From positions 3,425,001 to 3,489,000 of the forward strand of contig NZ_CP095743.1 of NCBI RefSeq assembly GCF_022049065.2: a stretch of DNA of 64,000 bases, given 5' to 3'. The notes beneath the pieces were generated by a model. That model did not search any database. It worked only from the letters and a program-made list of their open reading frames with translations, and was not told where the DNA came from. A program made the translations under genes and the position numbers. This DNA comes from Niallia sp. Man26 (GTDB taxonomy: Bacteria > Bacillota > Bacilli > Bacillales > Cytobacillaceae). This document shows positions 1 to 10,100 of this stretch, piece after piece. Positions within the stretch are counted from its first letter, which is position 1; every line of letters starts with the position of its first letter.

Positions 1-1252
1 CCTCCGCAAGTGCATAGCAGTTCCTGCCGTCGTATACGTGCGGCGTTTTCATATTTTCTGTAAACGAAGTTAAAGGAGCATTCTTGATTTCCGGCCACTC
101 TGTAAACACAAAGCAAATATCTGCATCCTGCAACGCTTCTTCTATGGTTGATGCAAAAGCCACTTCGGTCGGGTAGATTTTTTTGAAATTCTGTTCTCCT
201 ACCGGATCATAGACATGCACAGATGCGCCTTCGTTCAAAAGCAAGCGAACATTCGGAATAGACGGAGCTTCTCGCAAATCATCTGTTCCCGGCTTAAAAG
301 TGACACCTAAAACAGCCACCTTCAAGCCAGCAAAACTGGCAAAGTCTTTCCTTGCCTTTTTGATGAGCTTAAACTTCTGCTTTTCATTAACCTCAATCGC
401 TGCCTTCACAGTGCGAAGAACATAGCCTTCTTCCTCAGACAGCCAGTGCAGCGCCTTCGTATCCTTCGGGAAGCATGAGCCACCGTAACCAATACCAGCC
501 TGCAGAAATTTGTCCCCAATCCGGCTGTCCATGCTCATCCCTTTCGTAACATCATCAATATTAGCACCAACTGCCTCACATAGATTGGCAATATCGTTCA
601 CAAAGGAGATTTTAAGTGCCAGAAAGTCATTGGACGCATACTTGACCATTTCCGCACTGCGGCGACCCATATTAAGAATTGGCTGCTGGAACGGCTGGTA
701 AATTTGTGTTAAGAGCTGTCTTGCATTCTCTGATTCTGTACCGATAACGATTCGCGATGCATGCAGTGTGTCTCTGACAGCAGTGCCTTGTGCCAAAAAC
801 TCCGGATTTGCGGCTACCTCAACGTTTATATCACGCTTCACATGCTTTTTTATAAATGCTTCGACCTTATCGTTTGTACCGATTGGAACAGTCGATTTAA
901 TCACTACTAAACAGTCTCTTTGGACATTTTCGGCTATTTGTCTGGCCACAGTGTATAAGAACGTAAGATTGGCAGAGCCATCCTCGTTTTCTGGTGTACC
1001 GACACCGATGATGATGACACTTGAATTTGCATATGCTGATTTATGGTCTGTTGTAAAAAACAGGCTGCCAGCATCCTTATTTCTGACGATCAGCTCATCT
1101 AGCTGCGGCTCATAAATAGGAGAGATGCCTTTATTCAATAAATCAATCTTATCCTGAATGGGATCAACACATGTCACTACATGGCCTGCTTCTGCCAAAC
1201 ATACGCCAGTCACTAATCCTACATACCCTGTTCCTGCTACTGTAATCTCCAT
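1..1252 (-). CDS. ugd: UDP-glucose 6-dehydrogenase, C-terminus outside the window
   Basis: Oxidises UDP-glucose to UDP-glucuronate with NAD+ in the cytosol, supplying acidic sugar for exopolysaccharide or teichuronic acid. The frame is open to the window edge, so the last residues are missing. The N-terminus shows a Rossmann loop (GTGYVGLVTG, residues 5-14). The conserved GGSCFPKD motif with the catalytic cysteine lies at about residues 255-262, and the C-terminal domain begins with GVTFKPGTDDLREAPS. The ATG at 1252 follows a GAGGGAG SD, and about 417 residues are visible of the usual 430-445. The family is clear; which pathway it feeds is inferred from the exopolysaccharide genes elsewhere in the window. 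Confidence 0.93.
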   Translation of the reverse strand, partial: MEITVAGTGYVGLVTGVCLAEAGHVVTCVDPIQDKIDLLNKGISPIYEPQLDELIVRNKDAGSLFFTTDHKSAYANSSVIIIGVGTPENEDGSANLTFLYTVARQIAENVQRDCLVVIKSTVPIGTNDKVEAFIKKHVKRDINVEVAANPEFLAQGTAVRDTLHASRIVIGTESENARQLLTQIYQPFQQPILNMGRRSAEMVKYASNDFLALKISFVNDIANLCEAVGANIDDVTKGMSMDSRIGDKFLQAGIGYGGSCFPKDTKALHWLSEEEGYVLRTVKAAIEVNEKQKFKLIKKARKDFASFAGLKVAVLGVTFKPGTDDLREAPSIPNVRLLLNEGASVHVYDPVGEQNFKKIYPTEVAFASTIEEALQDADICFVFTEWPEIKNAPLTSFTENMKTPHVYDGRNCYALAE

Positions 1253-1456
1253 TCGATCGAAACTCCCTCATCTTTTTATTGTCTATAAACCCGATTGCAA
1301 TCTTTTCCCTTCATTTTAGCAGTGGCTTGTAAAGCTAATTCGTCATCTTTGTAAAGGTTGTATGAACTAACCCTATCGCCTAAGGCAAACAACAGCTATC
1401 ATGGCAATTACCTAGTTTTCACACCCACTTCTTTTGTCTAAAATAGATTTCCACTA

Positions 1457-1486
1457 TTCGCAGCCTGTTAATATTTCTTATATATT
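1457..1486 (+). promoter_or_regulatory. possible promoter of the sigma-factor gene
   Basis: TTCGCA (1457-1462) and TATATT (1481-1486) are separated by 18 bases and lie 55 bases upstream of the TTG start at 1541. The -35 match is only moderate, so this is a weak call. Confidence 0.3.
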
Positions 1487-1509
1487 GAAAACACCTAGGA
1501 AACTAACAA

Positions 1510-1525
1510 GAAAAAGCGCTTTTTC
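1510..1525. repeat. 16-bp perfect palindrome in the sigma-factor leader
   Basis: GAAAAAGCGCTTTTTC is fully self-complementary and ends one base before the SD of the downstream sigma-factor gene. Its position would suit an operator or a structure that hides the SD. No known regulator was matched. Confidence 0.5.
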
Positions 1526-1540
1526 GAAAGGGATTTTCTG

Positions 1541-2029
1541 TTGAATGACAAGGACTATCAATTGTTAACCGAACAGTATACACCGATGATTCACCATTTG
1601 CTGAAAAAACTATCTATCTATAAAAATAAAGAAGAGTTTTTGCAAATTGGCCTTATCAGCATCTGGGAAGCATGGCAGAACTATAAAGAAGATAAAGGAA
1701 AGTTTCACTCTTATTTGTATATGTATATGAGAGGAAGATTTCTCGATGAACTGAAACGCCGTTCTAAAGAGGAACAGCAGACTGTATACCCTGAGGAGGC
1801 ATTTTGGGAAACGGCTGGAAGTCACATGCTGACTCTAGATGAGCACTATATTCAAACATTGTGCAGTACACTTACTGCAAAAGAAGCAAAGTGGGTCACC
1901 TATTTTTCCATCCAGCAGTTGACAATAGCTGAAATTGCCGCAAAAGAGCATGTCAGCAAGTCAGCAGTGAAGGCTTGGAAAAAAGGTGCGGTAGAAAAGC
2001 TGCGTAAAATTCTTGCCCAGCAAATGTAA
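1541..2029 (+). CDS. short sigma-70 family sigma factor
   Basis: A 162-residue protein with sigma region 2 (about residues 10-75, including the helix rich in Y/M/R around YLYMYMRGRFLDELKRR) and a region 4 helix-turn-helix near the C-terminus (about 120-155, AEIAAKEHVSKSAVKAWKKG). It would direct RNA polymerase to a small set of promoters. The size fits short alternative sigma factors. I could not tie it to a named B. subtilis factor, and no anti-sigma gene lies beside it. The TTG start follows AAAGGG at 8 bases. A perfect palindrome just before the SD may control it. It is the only plus-strand gene in this part of the window. Confidence 0.75.
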   Translation: MNDKDYQLLTEQYTPMIHHLLKKLSIYKNKEEFLQIGLISIWEAWQNYKEDKGKFHSYLYMYMRGRFLDELKRRSKEEQQTVYPEEAFWETAGSHMLTLDEHYIQTLCSTLTAKEAKWVTYFSIQQLTIAEIAAKEHVSKSAVKAWKKGAVEKLRKILAQQM

Positions 2030-2031
2030 AA

Positions 2032-2053
2032 AGGACGGCTCGGGAGCCATCCT
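2032..2053 (-). terminator. terminator of the M42 peptidase gene
   Basis: Read on the minus strand, AGGATGGCT-cccg-AGCCGTCCT forms a nine-pair hairpin with one G-T pair, followed by TTTTT. On the plus strand the same hairpin has a C-A mismatch and no T run, so it serves the minus-strand gene. Confidence 0.7.
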
Positions 2054-2059
2054 CAAGTG

Positions 2060-3118
2060 TTAAATCTTAAATTTATATTCACTAGCTGTTCTCATATGAA
2101 GAATAAATACTTTCAAGAGATCCTTTGTCGCTTCTAAATCCTTTATATCAATCACTTCATTTGGTGAATGTGCATATCTGGAAGGAATAGAGAGCACTCC
2201 TGTCGGTATCCCCTTACCCGCAAGGCTTAATTCTCCTGCATCTGTGCCAATTCCAGGAAACACTTCAAGCTGATAAGGAATGCTGTGTTCTTTTGCCAGT
2301 GACTGGAGCTGCTCTTTTACCTTCCTGTTAGAAATCAAGCTAAAATCCATAATTTTAATACCGGTGCCAGCACCTAAGGCAAGTGTTTTATCCATCATTT
2401 CCTCAGGAGTATCACTGACTGCTGTCGTATCAAGAGCAATTGCCACATCAGCATCCGTCTGATGGCTAACAACCCTTGCTCCCCTTAAGCCGACTTCCTC
2501 CTGAACAGTAAAGGCGCCGATAATTTCTCCTGCAAAATCAGTTGCATCAAGTTCCTCAAGCGCTTTAATTAGCACGGCACAGCCTGCTCTGTCATCAAAA
2601 GCTTTGCCGCTGATTCTTTTATCTGTTAACAGGTCGAAATGAGGCTGCCAAACAATCGAATCACCCACTTCAATCCCCAGTTCCGCTGCCTCTTTTTTGC
2701 TTGTAACACCTGCGTCTATGTATTGCTGTTTATGAGAACGAACCTTCTGCGCATCATCAAACTTCACCATATGAGCAGATATGGTGCCAATAACCCCTGA
2801 ACGCAGACCTCTGCCAGTTTTGATTTGTACTCGCTGCGAAAGAAGGATTCTGTCATCATGGCCACCTAATTTCTCAAAGCGAATCAAACCATTGTCTTCT
2901 ACTTTTTTGACAATAAAGCCTACTTCATCCATATGTGCAGCAACGACAATTTTTGGTCCTGGCTTGCTGCCCTTTTTCGTGACTATTAAATTACCAGCAC
3001 CGTCCACTTCAATTGTATCAACAGTGCCGCGCAGGCGTGCTGCAATAAATGCCGCAACATCGTCTTCAAAACCGCATGGTCCGTGCAGTGCTGTCAGTTC
3101 CTTCAATAATTCTATCAC
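2060..3118 (-). CDS. M42 family metallo-aminopeptidase
   Basis: Cytosolic di-metal aminopeptidase of the FrvX/PepA (M42) family, which trims N-terminal residues from peptides and forms large tetrahedral assemblies in known members. Of 352 residues, the expected metal ligands and catalytic acids are visible: AHMDEVG (H62, D64), KAFDDRAGC (D175/D176), QEEVGLRGA (E207/E208), D230, and YAHSPNEVI near the C-terminus. The GTG start follows GGAGGTGG. It is a single-gene unit with its own terminator. B. subtilis has three M42 paralogues; this one is not close enough to any of them for a confident symbol. Confidence 0.9.
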   Translation of the reverse strand: MIELLKELTALHGPCGFEDDVAAFIAARLRGTVDTIEVDGAGNLIVTKKGSKPGPKIVVAAHMDEVGFIVKKVEDNGLIRFEKLGGHDDRILLSQRVQIKTGRGLRSGVIGTISAHMVKFDDAQKVRSHKQQYIDAGVTSKKEAAELGIEVGDSIVWQPHFDLLTDKRISGKAFDDRAGCAVLIKALEELDATDFAGEIIGAFTVQEEVGLRGARVVSHQTDADVAIALDTTAVSDTPEEMMDKTLALGAGTGIKIMDFSLISNRKVKEQLQSLAKEHSIPYQLEVFPGIGTDAGELSLAGKGIPTGVLSIPSRYAHSPNEVIDIKDLEATKDLLKVFILHMRTASEYKFKI

Positions 3119-3226
3119 TTTGTTCCACCTCCGATAATTTCAGCCTTATTTCTATATCCGAAATAAATTCCGCCTTCCTTTATCGTAAGCTATTTTTCAG
3201 AAAAATCAATATAATAATAAAAAAAA

Positions 3227-3250
3227 GACTGGTGTTTTTGGCACCAGCCT
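3227..3250 (-). terminator. terminator of nupC
   Basis: On the minus strand AGGCTGGTG and CACCAGTCT pair around an A-rich loop and are followed by seven T residues. The hairpin lies 9 bases past the nupC stop. Confidence 0.85.
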
Positions 3251-3258
3251 TTTAAACA

Positions 3259-4440
3259 TTATATAAATAACCCAACTATTGTTGCAGTTAGAACAGATGA
3301 TAGAGTTGCTGCAAGCAGCATTTTCAAACCAAATTTAGCAACAACATCCGCTTTTTCACCATTGATTGCCTGGATGGACCCAGAGATAATACCAATGGAA
3401 GAAAAGTTAGCAAATGATACTAGGAATGTGGAAACAATACCGACCGTCTTCTCAGACAGATTTGGAATCATTTCTTGGAACTGCAGCATCGCAACGAATT
3501 CGTTTGCCGCAAGCTTCGTACCCATAACAGAACCTGCATCAAGGATGTCATGGCCTGGTATACCCATAATCCAAGCGATTGGCGCAAAGATATAGCCTAG
3601 AATTCCTGTAAAGCCAATACCGAAGATTGCTGAAAAGAAAGAATTGATTAGTGCCAGTAAACCTACATAAGCAACAAGCATTGCCGCAACAATTAAAGCA
3701 ACTCGTCCACCATCAAGAGCTCCTGCAGAGATTGCTCCGAAAATAGAATTCGTTGTAGAAACCTCTTTAATGTTGATTTCCTCGTCCTCTTCCTTTTTGA
3801 TCGGGCAGAACAATGTAGAAATGATAAGGGCAGACAACGCATTAAGCAGCATGGCAATCAATACATACTTCGCAGGAATCATATTCATATATGAACCCAT
3901 GATAGAAGCAGATACACTTGCCATTGCAGAAGTCGATACAACGAACAGCTTGTTGTCATTCATTTTATCCAAATGCGATTTAATCGCTAAAATAGTTTCT
4001 GACTGTCCAAAGAAAATAGAGTTAATGCTGTTGAAAGTTACAACCTTAGAAAGACCAGTAAGCTTCGCCAATGCTCCGCCGATATATTTGATAGCCAATG
4101 GCAGAACTCTAATATGAGTCAGCACAGACAATAATGTGGATGTAAAGATAATCAGCATCAGTACATTAAGGAAAAATACACTTACTCCTTCATCAACAAG
4201 ACCGCCTGTAACGAAGTCGACTCCCTCATAACCAAAGCTAAGTACTTTCGACACACCATTAGAAGTAGCTTCAATAATCTTCAAGCCAAAAGTTGTCTTG
4301 AACATCACAACAGTTATTAATAATTGCATAACAATCATAATAAGAATCGCTTTAAAGTTAACGGCCTTTTTATCATTTGACAGAAGATATGACAAGCCCA
4401 ATGTTAAAAGCAGCCCAATTATTCCTATTAAAATAGACAT
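3259..4440 (-). CDS. nupC: concentrative nucleoside transporter, NupC type
   Basis: Cation-coupled nucleoside importer of the CNT family in the cytoplasmic membrane. The 393 residues are the size I recall for B. subtilis NupC. They hold an N-terminal gate segment, the conserved core GQSETILAIK at about residue 143, the serine-rich TM segment STSAMASVSASIMGSYMNMIPAKY, and a C-terminal segment with NEFVAMLQF. The ATG follows AGGAGGGAAAGG. It is transcribed separately and has its own terminator, but lies next to xpt-pbuX, so this stretch reads as a nucleoside and purine salvage group. Substrate preference (pyrimidine or purine) cannot be told from sequence; the nupC name is by family and length. 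Confidence 0.82.
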   Translation of the reverse strand: MSILIGIIGLLLTLGLSYLLSNDKKAVNFKAILIMIVMQLLITVVMFKTTFGLKIIEATSNGVSKVLSFGYEGVDFVTGGLVDEGVSVFFLNVLMLIIFTSTLLSVLTHIRVLPLAIKYIGGALAKLTGLSKVVTFNSINSIFFGQSETILAIKSHLDKMNDNKLFVVSTSAMASVSASIMGSYMNMIPAKYVLIAMLLNALSALIISTLFCPIKKEEDEEINIKEVSTTNSIFGAISAGALDGGRVALIVAAMLVAYVGLLALINSFFSAIFGIGFTGILGYIFAPIAWIMGIPGHDILDAGSVMGTKLAANEFVAMLQFQEMIPNLSEKTVGIVSTFLVSFANFSSIGIISGSIQAINGEKADVVAKFGLKMLLAATLSSVLTATIVGLFI

Positions 4441-4811
4441 TTCCCTTTCCCTCCTGGATGTTATTCACAAATGTTGAATAATAGATTCGCACATAGTACA
4501 CAATTTTTTATGATACTGGAAAGGAGCAGGAATGTCACTGCTTTTAAGCAAATAAACAAAAGTTCTATTCTTCAAAAAAGTATAGTAAATTCACAAGATT
4601 TATATAGTTTTGTGATTCAAACAATTGTTTATCTCCCCTTTTATTGGAGAGAATTTGAATTATAGAATTAAATCAGTGGAGATGTCAAATGTTAGTCTTG
4701 TTTTATTGTTTTTTTCTATTTGTCTGATTATTTTTGTGCACCTTTATCAAATTGAAATCTTAGGAACTGGATAACAAAAAACCCCTCCAATTAATGAAGG
4801 GGCTCCTTAAA
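4441..4811. other. intergenic region upstream of nupC
   Basis: This AT-rich stretch carries the pbuX terminator at its right end and must hold the nupC promoter. No gene with a convincing SD and no riboswitch fold was found; the only longer plus-strand frame (4471-4665) has no SD and poor protein character. Confidence 0.5.
4782..4802 (-). terminator. terminator of xpt-pbuX
   Basis: On the minus strand CCCCTTC pairs with GGAGGGG (one G-T pair) and is followed by TTTTTTG, ten bases past the pbuX stop. Confidence 0.85.
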
Positions 4812-6113
4812 TCATGCAGTCTTTTCTTCTGCTTTAACTGCTGGTTTTCTGTTTGGCAATAGATTAAACAAGATGTTCAGCACAATAGCTGTAACACTTC
4901 CTGCTACAATGCCGCTTTCTGTCAGAATGCGGATTGTTTCAGGCATTTCTTTGAAGATATCTGGCACTACTGTCACACCAAGACCTAATCCGACTGAGCA
5001 TGCGACAACAAGCAGGTTTCCTTGCTGGTTGAAATCAACTTGTCCCAGCATTTTAATACCGTATGCACAAACCATACCGAACATCGCTAACGATGCTCCC
5101 CCCAGCACTGCTGTTGGGATTAGGGTTGTGACTGCTGCTACTTTAGGCAGGAAGCCTAGGATAACAAGGATAATACCAGCAGAGAAAATCGCGCTTTTTG
5201 TTTTTACTCCTGTCAGCTGTACAAGCCCGACGTTTTGTGAGTAAGCTGTGTATGGGAAGGAGTTGAATACACCGCCAATTACGCTGGCAATCCCTTCAGA
5301 ACGATATCCTCTTGCAAGGTCCTTTTCTGATACCTTTGTTTTTGTGATATCGCTAAGAGCTAAATATACACCAGTCGATTCAATAAGGCTGACAATTGCT
5401 ACAAGTGTCATTGTTAAGATAGCTGAGAAATTAAATGTCGGCATTCCGAAATAGAATGGCTTTAAGCCGTGAACCCAGGAAGCTTCCCCAACTTCAGCAA
5501 AGTTGACTAAGCCCATGAACGCTGCAACAATTGTTCCAACGATTAATCCAATTAAAATGGAGATAGTTTTGATAAAGCCTTTTGCGTATTTGTTTAGCAA
5601 CAGGATAAACACTAACACACCGAAAGACAACAGCAGGTTTTTCGGATCACCGAAGTCTGCACTGCCTTCGCCGCCTGCCATATCCTTAATAGCGACAGGA
5701 ATCAATGTTAAACCAATGATGGTTACGACAGAGCCTGTCACAACAGGCGGGAAATATTTAACTAGCTTACTAAAGAAGGAAGAAATAATAATAATGATAG
5801 CTCCTGAAACGATAATCGCTCCGTATATAGCAGTTACTCCATGATTTGCACCGATTGCAATCATCGGTCCTACTGCTGTAAATGTACAGCCAAGCATGAC
5901 TGGAAGACCAATCCCGAAGAATTTATTTTTCCAAACTTGCAGCAATGTAGCGATACCGCATGTCAGCAAATCAATTGATACTAAATAGGTTAATTGTTCA
6001 AATGTTAAATTCAGCGCTCCGCCAACAATCAATGGAACTAGCACTGCTCCGGCATACATTGCCAGAACGTGTTGAAAGCCTATTGACCATGTCTTTAAAG
6101 ATTCCTTGCCCAT
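4812..6113 (-). CDS. pbuX: xanthine permease
   Basis: Membrane symporter of the NCS2 family that takes up xanthine. It has 433 residues from the ATG at 6113. Typical features are the N-terminal AMYAGAVLVPLIVGGAL segment, the central motif GVYLALSDITKTKV, and NSFPYTAYSQNVGLVQLTGVKTK, the signature region of NCS2 permeases. The start at 6113 (MGKESLK) is chosen because an AGGAGG inside the end of xpt sits 10 bases upstream; a longer frame starting at 6164 overlaps xpt and has no SD. Only four bases separate it from xpt, so the two genes form one operon under the guanine riboswitch. Confidence 0.92.
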   Translation of the reverse strand: MGKESLKTWSIGFQHVLAMYAGAVLVPLIVGGALNLTFEQLTYLVSIDLLTCGIATLLQVWKNKFFGIGLPVMLGCTFTAVGPMIAIGANHGVTAIYGAIIVSGAIIIIISSFFSKLVKYFPPVVTGSVVTIIGLTLIPVAIKDMAGGEGSADFGDPKNLLLSFGVLVFILLLNKYAKGFIKTISILIGLIVGTIVAAFMGLVNFAEVGEASWVHGLKPFYFGMPTFNFSAILTMTLVAIVSLIESTGVYLALSDITKTKVSEKDLARGYRSEGIASVIGGVFNSFPYTAYSQNVGLVQLTGVKTKSAIFSAGIILVILGFLPKVAAVTTLIPTAVLGGASLAMFGMVCAYGIKMLGQVDFNQQGNLLVVACSVGLGLGVTVVPDIFKEMPETIRILTESGIVAGSVTAIVLNILFNLLPNRKPAVKAEEKTA

Positions 6114-6117
6114 ATAA

Positions 6118-6799
<682 letters not shown>

Positions 6800-6856
6800 A
6801 GCAGAATTAATGACACTATTCCCTAAAGAAAATAGCATCCTATTATTAATAGCTTA

Positions 6857-6923
6857 CTCGTAGTCAGATAATTTCCGGTTATCTGGTAGAAACTCGCAGG
6901 CCATATCCCTGCTATTATACGAG
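6857..6923 (-). ncRNA. guanine (purine) riboswitch aptamer
   Basis: On the minus strand a closing stem CTCGTA...TACGAG encloses the conserved core: TATAATAGCAGG, GATATGGCC, GTTTCTACC and the 3' GACTACGAG. The pyrimidine that reads the ligand (in GACTAC) is C, as in guanine-binding members; adenine binders have T there. The aptamer precedes a strong terminator and xpt-pbuX, the classic arrangement. Confidence 0.96.
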
Positions 6924-6946
6924 ATGAATATAAATGTTATATAGAA

Positions 6947-6974
6947 ATTATATCCGAAGATTGGACTTTTGCAA
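6947..6974 (-). promoter_or_regulatory. sigma-A promoter of xpt-pbuX
   Basis: On the minus strand TTGCAA (6974-6969) and TATAAT (6952-6947) are 16 bases apart. The predicted start of transcription falls about 20 bases before the aptamer. Confidence 0.75.
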
Positions 6975-7100
6975 ACTGAATTTTTACAAAAACGAAGAAT
7001 ATTCGACAAAGTCCAACACGGAAGCACAAGATAAAAACCTTGCTGTCACTGTCTTTAGCCGGTTTTTCAGACTAATGCTGGGAAATGCAACCAAAAGAAG

Positions 7101-7125
7101 AAGCCGCCAAATTTATCGGCGGCTT
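7101..7125 (-). terminator. terminator of the PA14/GH73 protein gene
   Basis: On the minus strand AAGCCGCC and GGCGGCTT form a perfect eight-pair stem followed by CTTCTTTT, seven bases past the stop. Confidence 0.85.
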
Positions 7126-7131
7126 TTCCTC

Positions 7132-10100
7132 TTATTTATATCTTGGTATGTCAAGGGTAATACTATATGACTCTAGTATATTATAAATATTATACATGCT
7201 GGATGTTTGCTTAGATGCCCAGCCAATATCTGTTGCATATTGGTGTGTAGCATATCCATTTGCAGCTGCTCCGACAGGATTCCATCTCATTTCATATATA
7301 GTATCTTGACCTCTGTCAATATAGTCTTTTCGCACAAATTCAGCACCGCCAATAATAGCTGCTTCTGGTGTAAACCAGCCTGCGCTGTACGCGAAAGCTG
7401 CTCCGCCTGAAACGGCATTATTGTCTGTTGCGCCAATTCCGTACATATTGTACACTGTCTTGCCATTGTATGTGACACCTTTTGCAAGCTGGCTCGTTCC
7501 GTTTCCTGTTTCCAAGAAGGAGTGTGCCATCAAGTAAACGGCGTTAACGCCATACTGCTCTGCAGCTTTTTGGTAGCTGCTTGCTTTTCCAGCAAGTATA
7601 CCTTTTCCGGTAAGAACCTTCTCATTCACTTCATCCACACTGATTGTACCCGGATCAGAAAGCTTAGCAAATTGCAGCTGTGCTTTCAGCGTTCCCTGGA
7701 AGTTAGATGGGTTGATATAATACTTCAGATCCGCTATGGAAGGCGGAACCCATCCGCCAAGCTTCATCCAGTTCATGCCGTCCGTGCCCTTTACTGTGCT
7801 AAGGACTGTGAAATCACTGTCTCCTGCTTGGAAGCGAAGATCATGTGCACTGTAGTTCGCCCCCGGACCTGTACGAATATTCCAGCCGCCCTCAACAGCT
7901 AATCTGCCATTGCTTTTCGTATAAAAAGCATCTTCACGCAAGTAGATGTCATAGCGTTTGTCTGTTTTTGGAGCGGAATTGCTCTGGATTGTCGTCATTT
8001 GGTCAAGGGTAAGAGAAAAGTCACTGTATGTTTTAATTACTTCTTGCTTCACCGATTCGCTAATATCAAGGCTGATATTTGCGTTGCCAGTGCTCTCGAA
8101 ATACTTGATTGTTACAGTGTGGTATCCTTTGTCCATGTACTTCGCTTTTACTTCTCGCTCGCCCTTCTTCGCTACCCATGAATCGATGATAGTCTTTCCA
8201 TCGACAAGCAGAATGACACCGTCATCTGCATTAACAGTGAAGTCATAGTTCGTGCTCTTAGAGAAGTAGACTTGCTTGCTCATAACTGCTGAGAAGTTAT
8301 CATTTGGTATACTCTTAGCAGGCGAGCCTGAACCCCAATTGAAGTTCACGTCAGATTCCTGATCGACTTCCACAAGTCCTGTGGAAGATACAGGACTGCT
8401 TGGATTAATGACGTTCGGATAATATTGAACTGTCCAAGTATCCTTATTGATTAAGCTGTTCTCATTGAATGGGGTAATCGTAAAGTCAATATTCGATTTG
8501 CCTGTCTGTTCAAGATATCTAACCTCAATCCAGTGAATATCTCCTTCTGCCCCATTCTTGACAGAAAGCTTAACTGCATCATTTTTGCTGTTGCCAGCAC
8601 TCCATCTGTCGATCACAACTTTGCCGTCGACAAGCACTTGCACTCCGTCGTCAGCAATTGTGTTGATATAATAATCGCCAGCAGTCAGGCGCTTCGCCGT
8701 AACATAACGTGCTGAATAGTTATTAGCAGGCACATTTGCCATCGGCGCATCATAGCCGAAATCTTCTGTAAAGCCGTTGTTGCTGTTCGGATTGAGCACT
8801 TTCGCATTCACAGGAGCACCAGATGTTTCCATATTGTCATAATAATAGACAATCCAGTTTCCAAATGGGACTACATCAGCAAACAGAGATGCTTTTCCGG
8901 TATTTTCATAGTATTCAGCAGTAACGGTATGATTACCGCTAGAGACCTTCGGCAATGTTGCACGGTAAATGTCTCCTGAAGAGTTCGTCCACTTATCGAT
9001 AAACTTGCTGCCATCAAGGCTCATGCGGATGCCGTCATCAGCAAACGCCTGTGCAAAGTAATCTTGTCCGCCTGCAATCAGTTTTCTGAAGCGAGCAGAG
9101 AAGTTATCTGCAGAAAGGCCTGAGATGGACTGCCCCGTACCCCAATTATAGCGAATGGTATCAAGCTTATTGCCGGATGTCGCTCCGCCTGCTATATTTA
9201 CATAATTTCCAGACAATGTGCTGTTCGGATAGAATTGACCGAACCAGCTGTCCTTCTCAACTTCCTTATCTGCGTTTTGCAAATAGAACTCAAGACCGCT
9301 GCCGCCTGTCTGATCATAGTATTGAATTTCAATGGTATGAACATTTTTGTCAGAAGCAGAAGCTGAAGTGCGATCATTAACTTGAATAATATCAGTTGTT
9401 TCACTCTTCCAATAGCTGCTTGATTTCCATCTGTCCACAACAAGATTGCCGTCAAGATAAACACGAATTCCATCATCTGCTCTTGTGCGCAAAATATACG
9501 AACCAGCAGTTATCCTTTGTGCTGTCTTGTAGCTTACAGAGAAGTTGTCTGCATTAATCCCTGCAGTTGGTGAGCCTGTACCATTTTCCACCTTCAGACT
9601 TTGTCCATTTCCAGAAACAGTCTTGACAGACTTAGGCATACCAGTCAGAGATGTATTGTTATAATAGGATGCAATCCAGTTTCCGAATGGTGCCACAGTT
9701 GCTGCGATTCCTGCATTGTTGGTACTTTCATAGTAATCAACAGTCAAACGGTGATTTCCAGTGCTTAAACCTGTGATTGTTCCAAAATCTGATTTTCCGG
9801 AAGAATTGCTCCAGCGGTTAATGACAGTCTTGTCATCAACGGTTGCTCTTACTCCGTCATCTGCATATGTTTGAATAACATAATCCTTGCCGCCCTCAAT
9901 GAGCTTCATGAACTTAGCAGAGAAGTTGTCTGCATTCACTTCTGTATAAGGCTTGCCTGTTCCCCAATTATGAAGAAGCTCCTTCACCTTAGTGCCTGCA
10001 GTAGCACCGCCGACTGCTTTTACCGGTGTTCCAGACTGACTCGTATTATTGTAGTAAAGCTCTAGCCAGCTGTCCTTTTCAAGCTCATCACTCGCAGGCT

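Noticed and set aside
4471..4665. 64-residue plus-strand frame upstream of nupC
   Set aside because: No SD and lies in the AT-rich promoter region of nupC.
7002..7008. TTCGACA (Spo0A box) upstream of the xpt promoter
   Set aside because: Several exact 7-base matches are expected by chance in 64 kb and there is no reason to expect Spo0A control of xpt.
6934..7170. 78-residue plus-strand frame
   Set aside because: It covers the xpt promoter and the terminator of the giant hydrolase gene, and has no SD.
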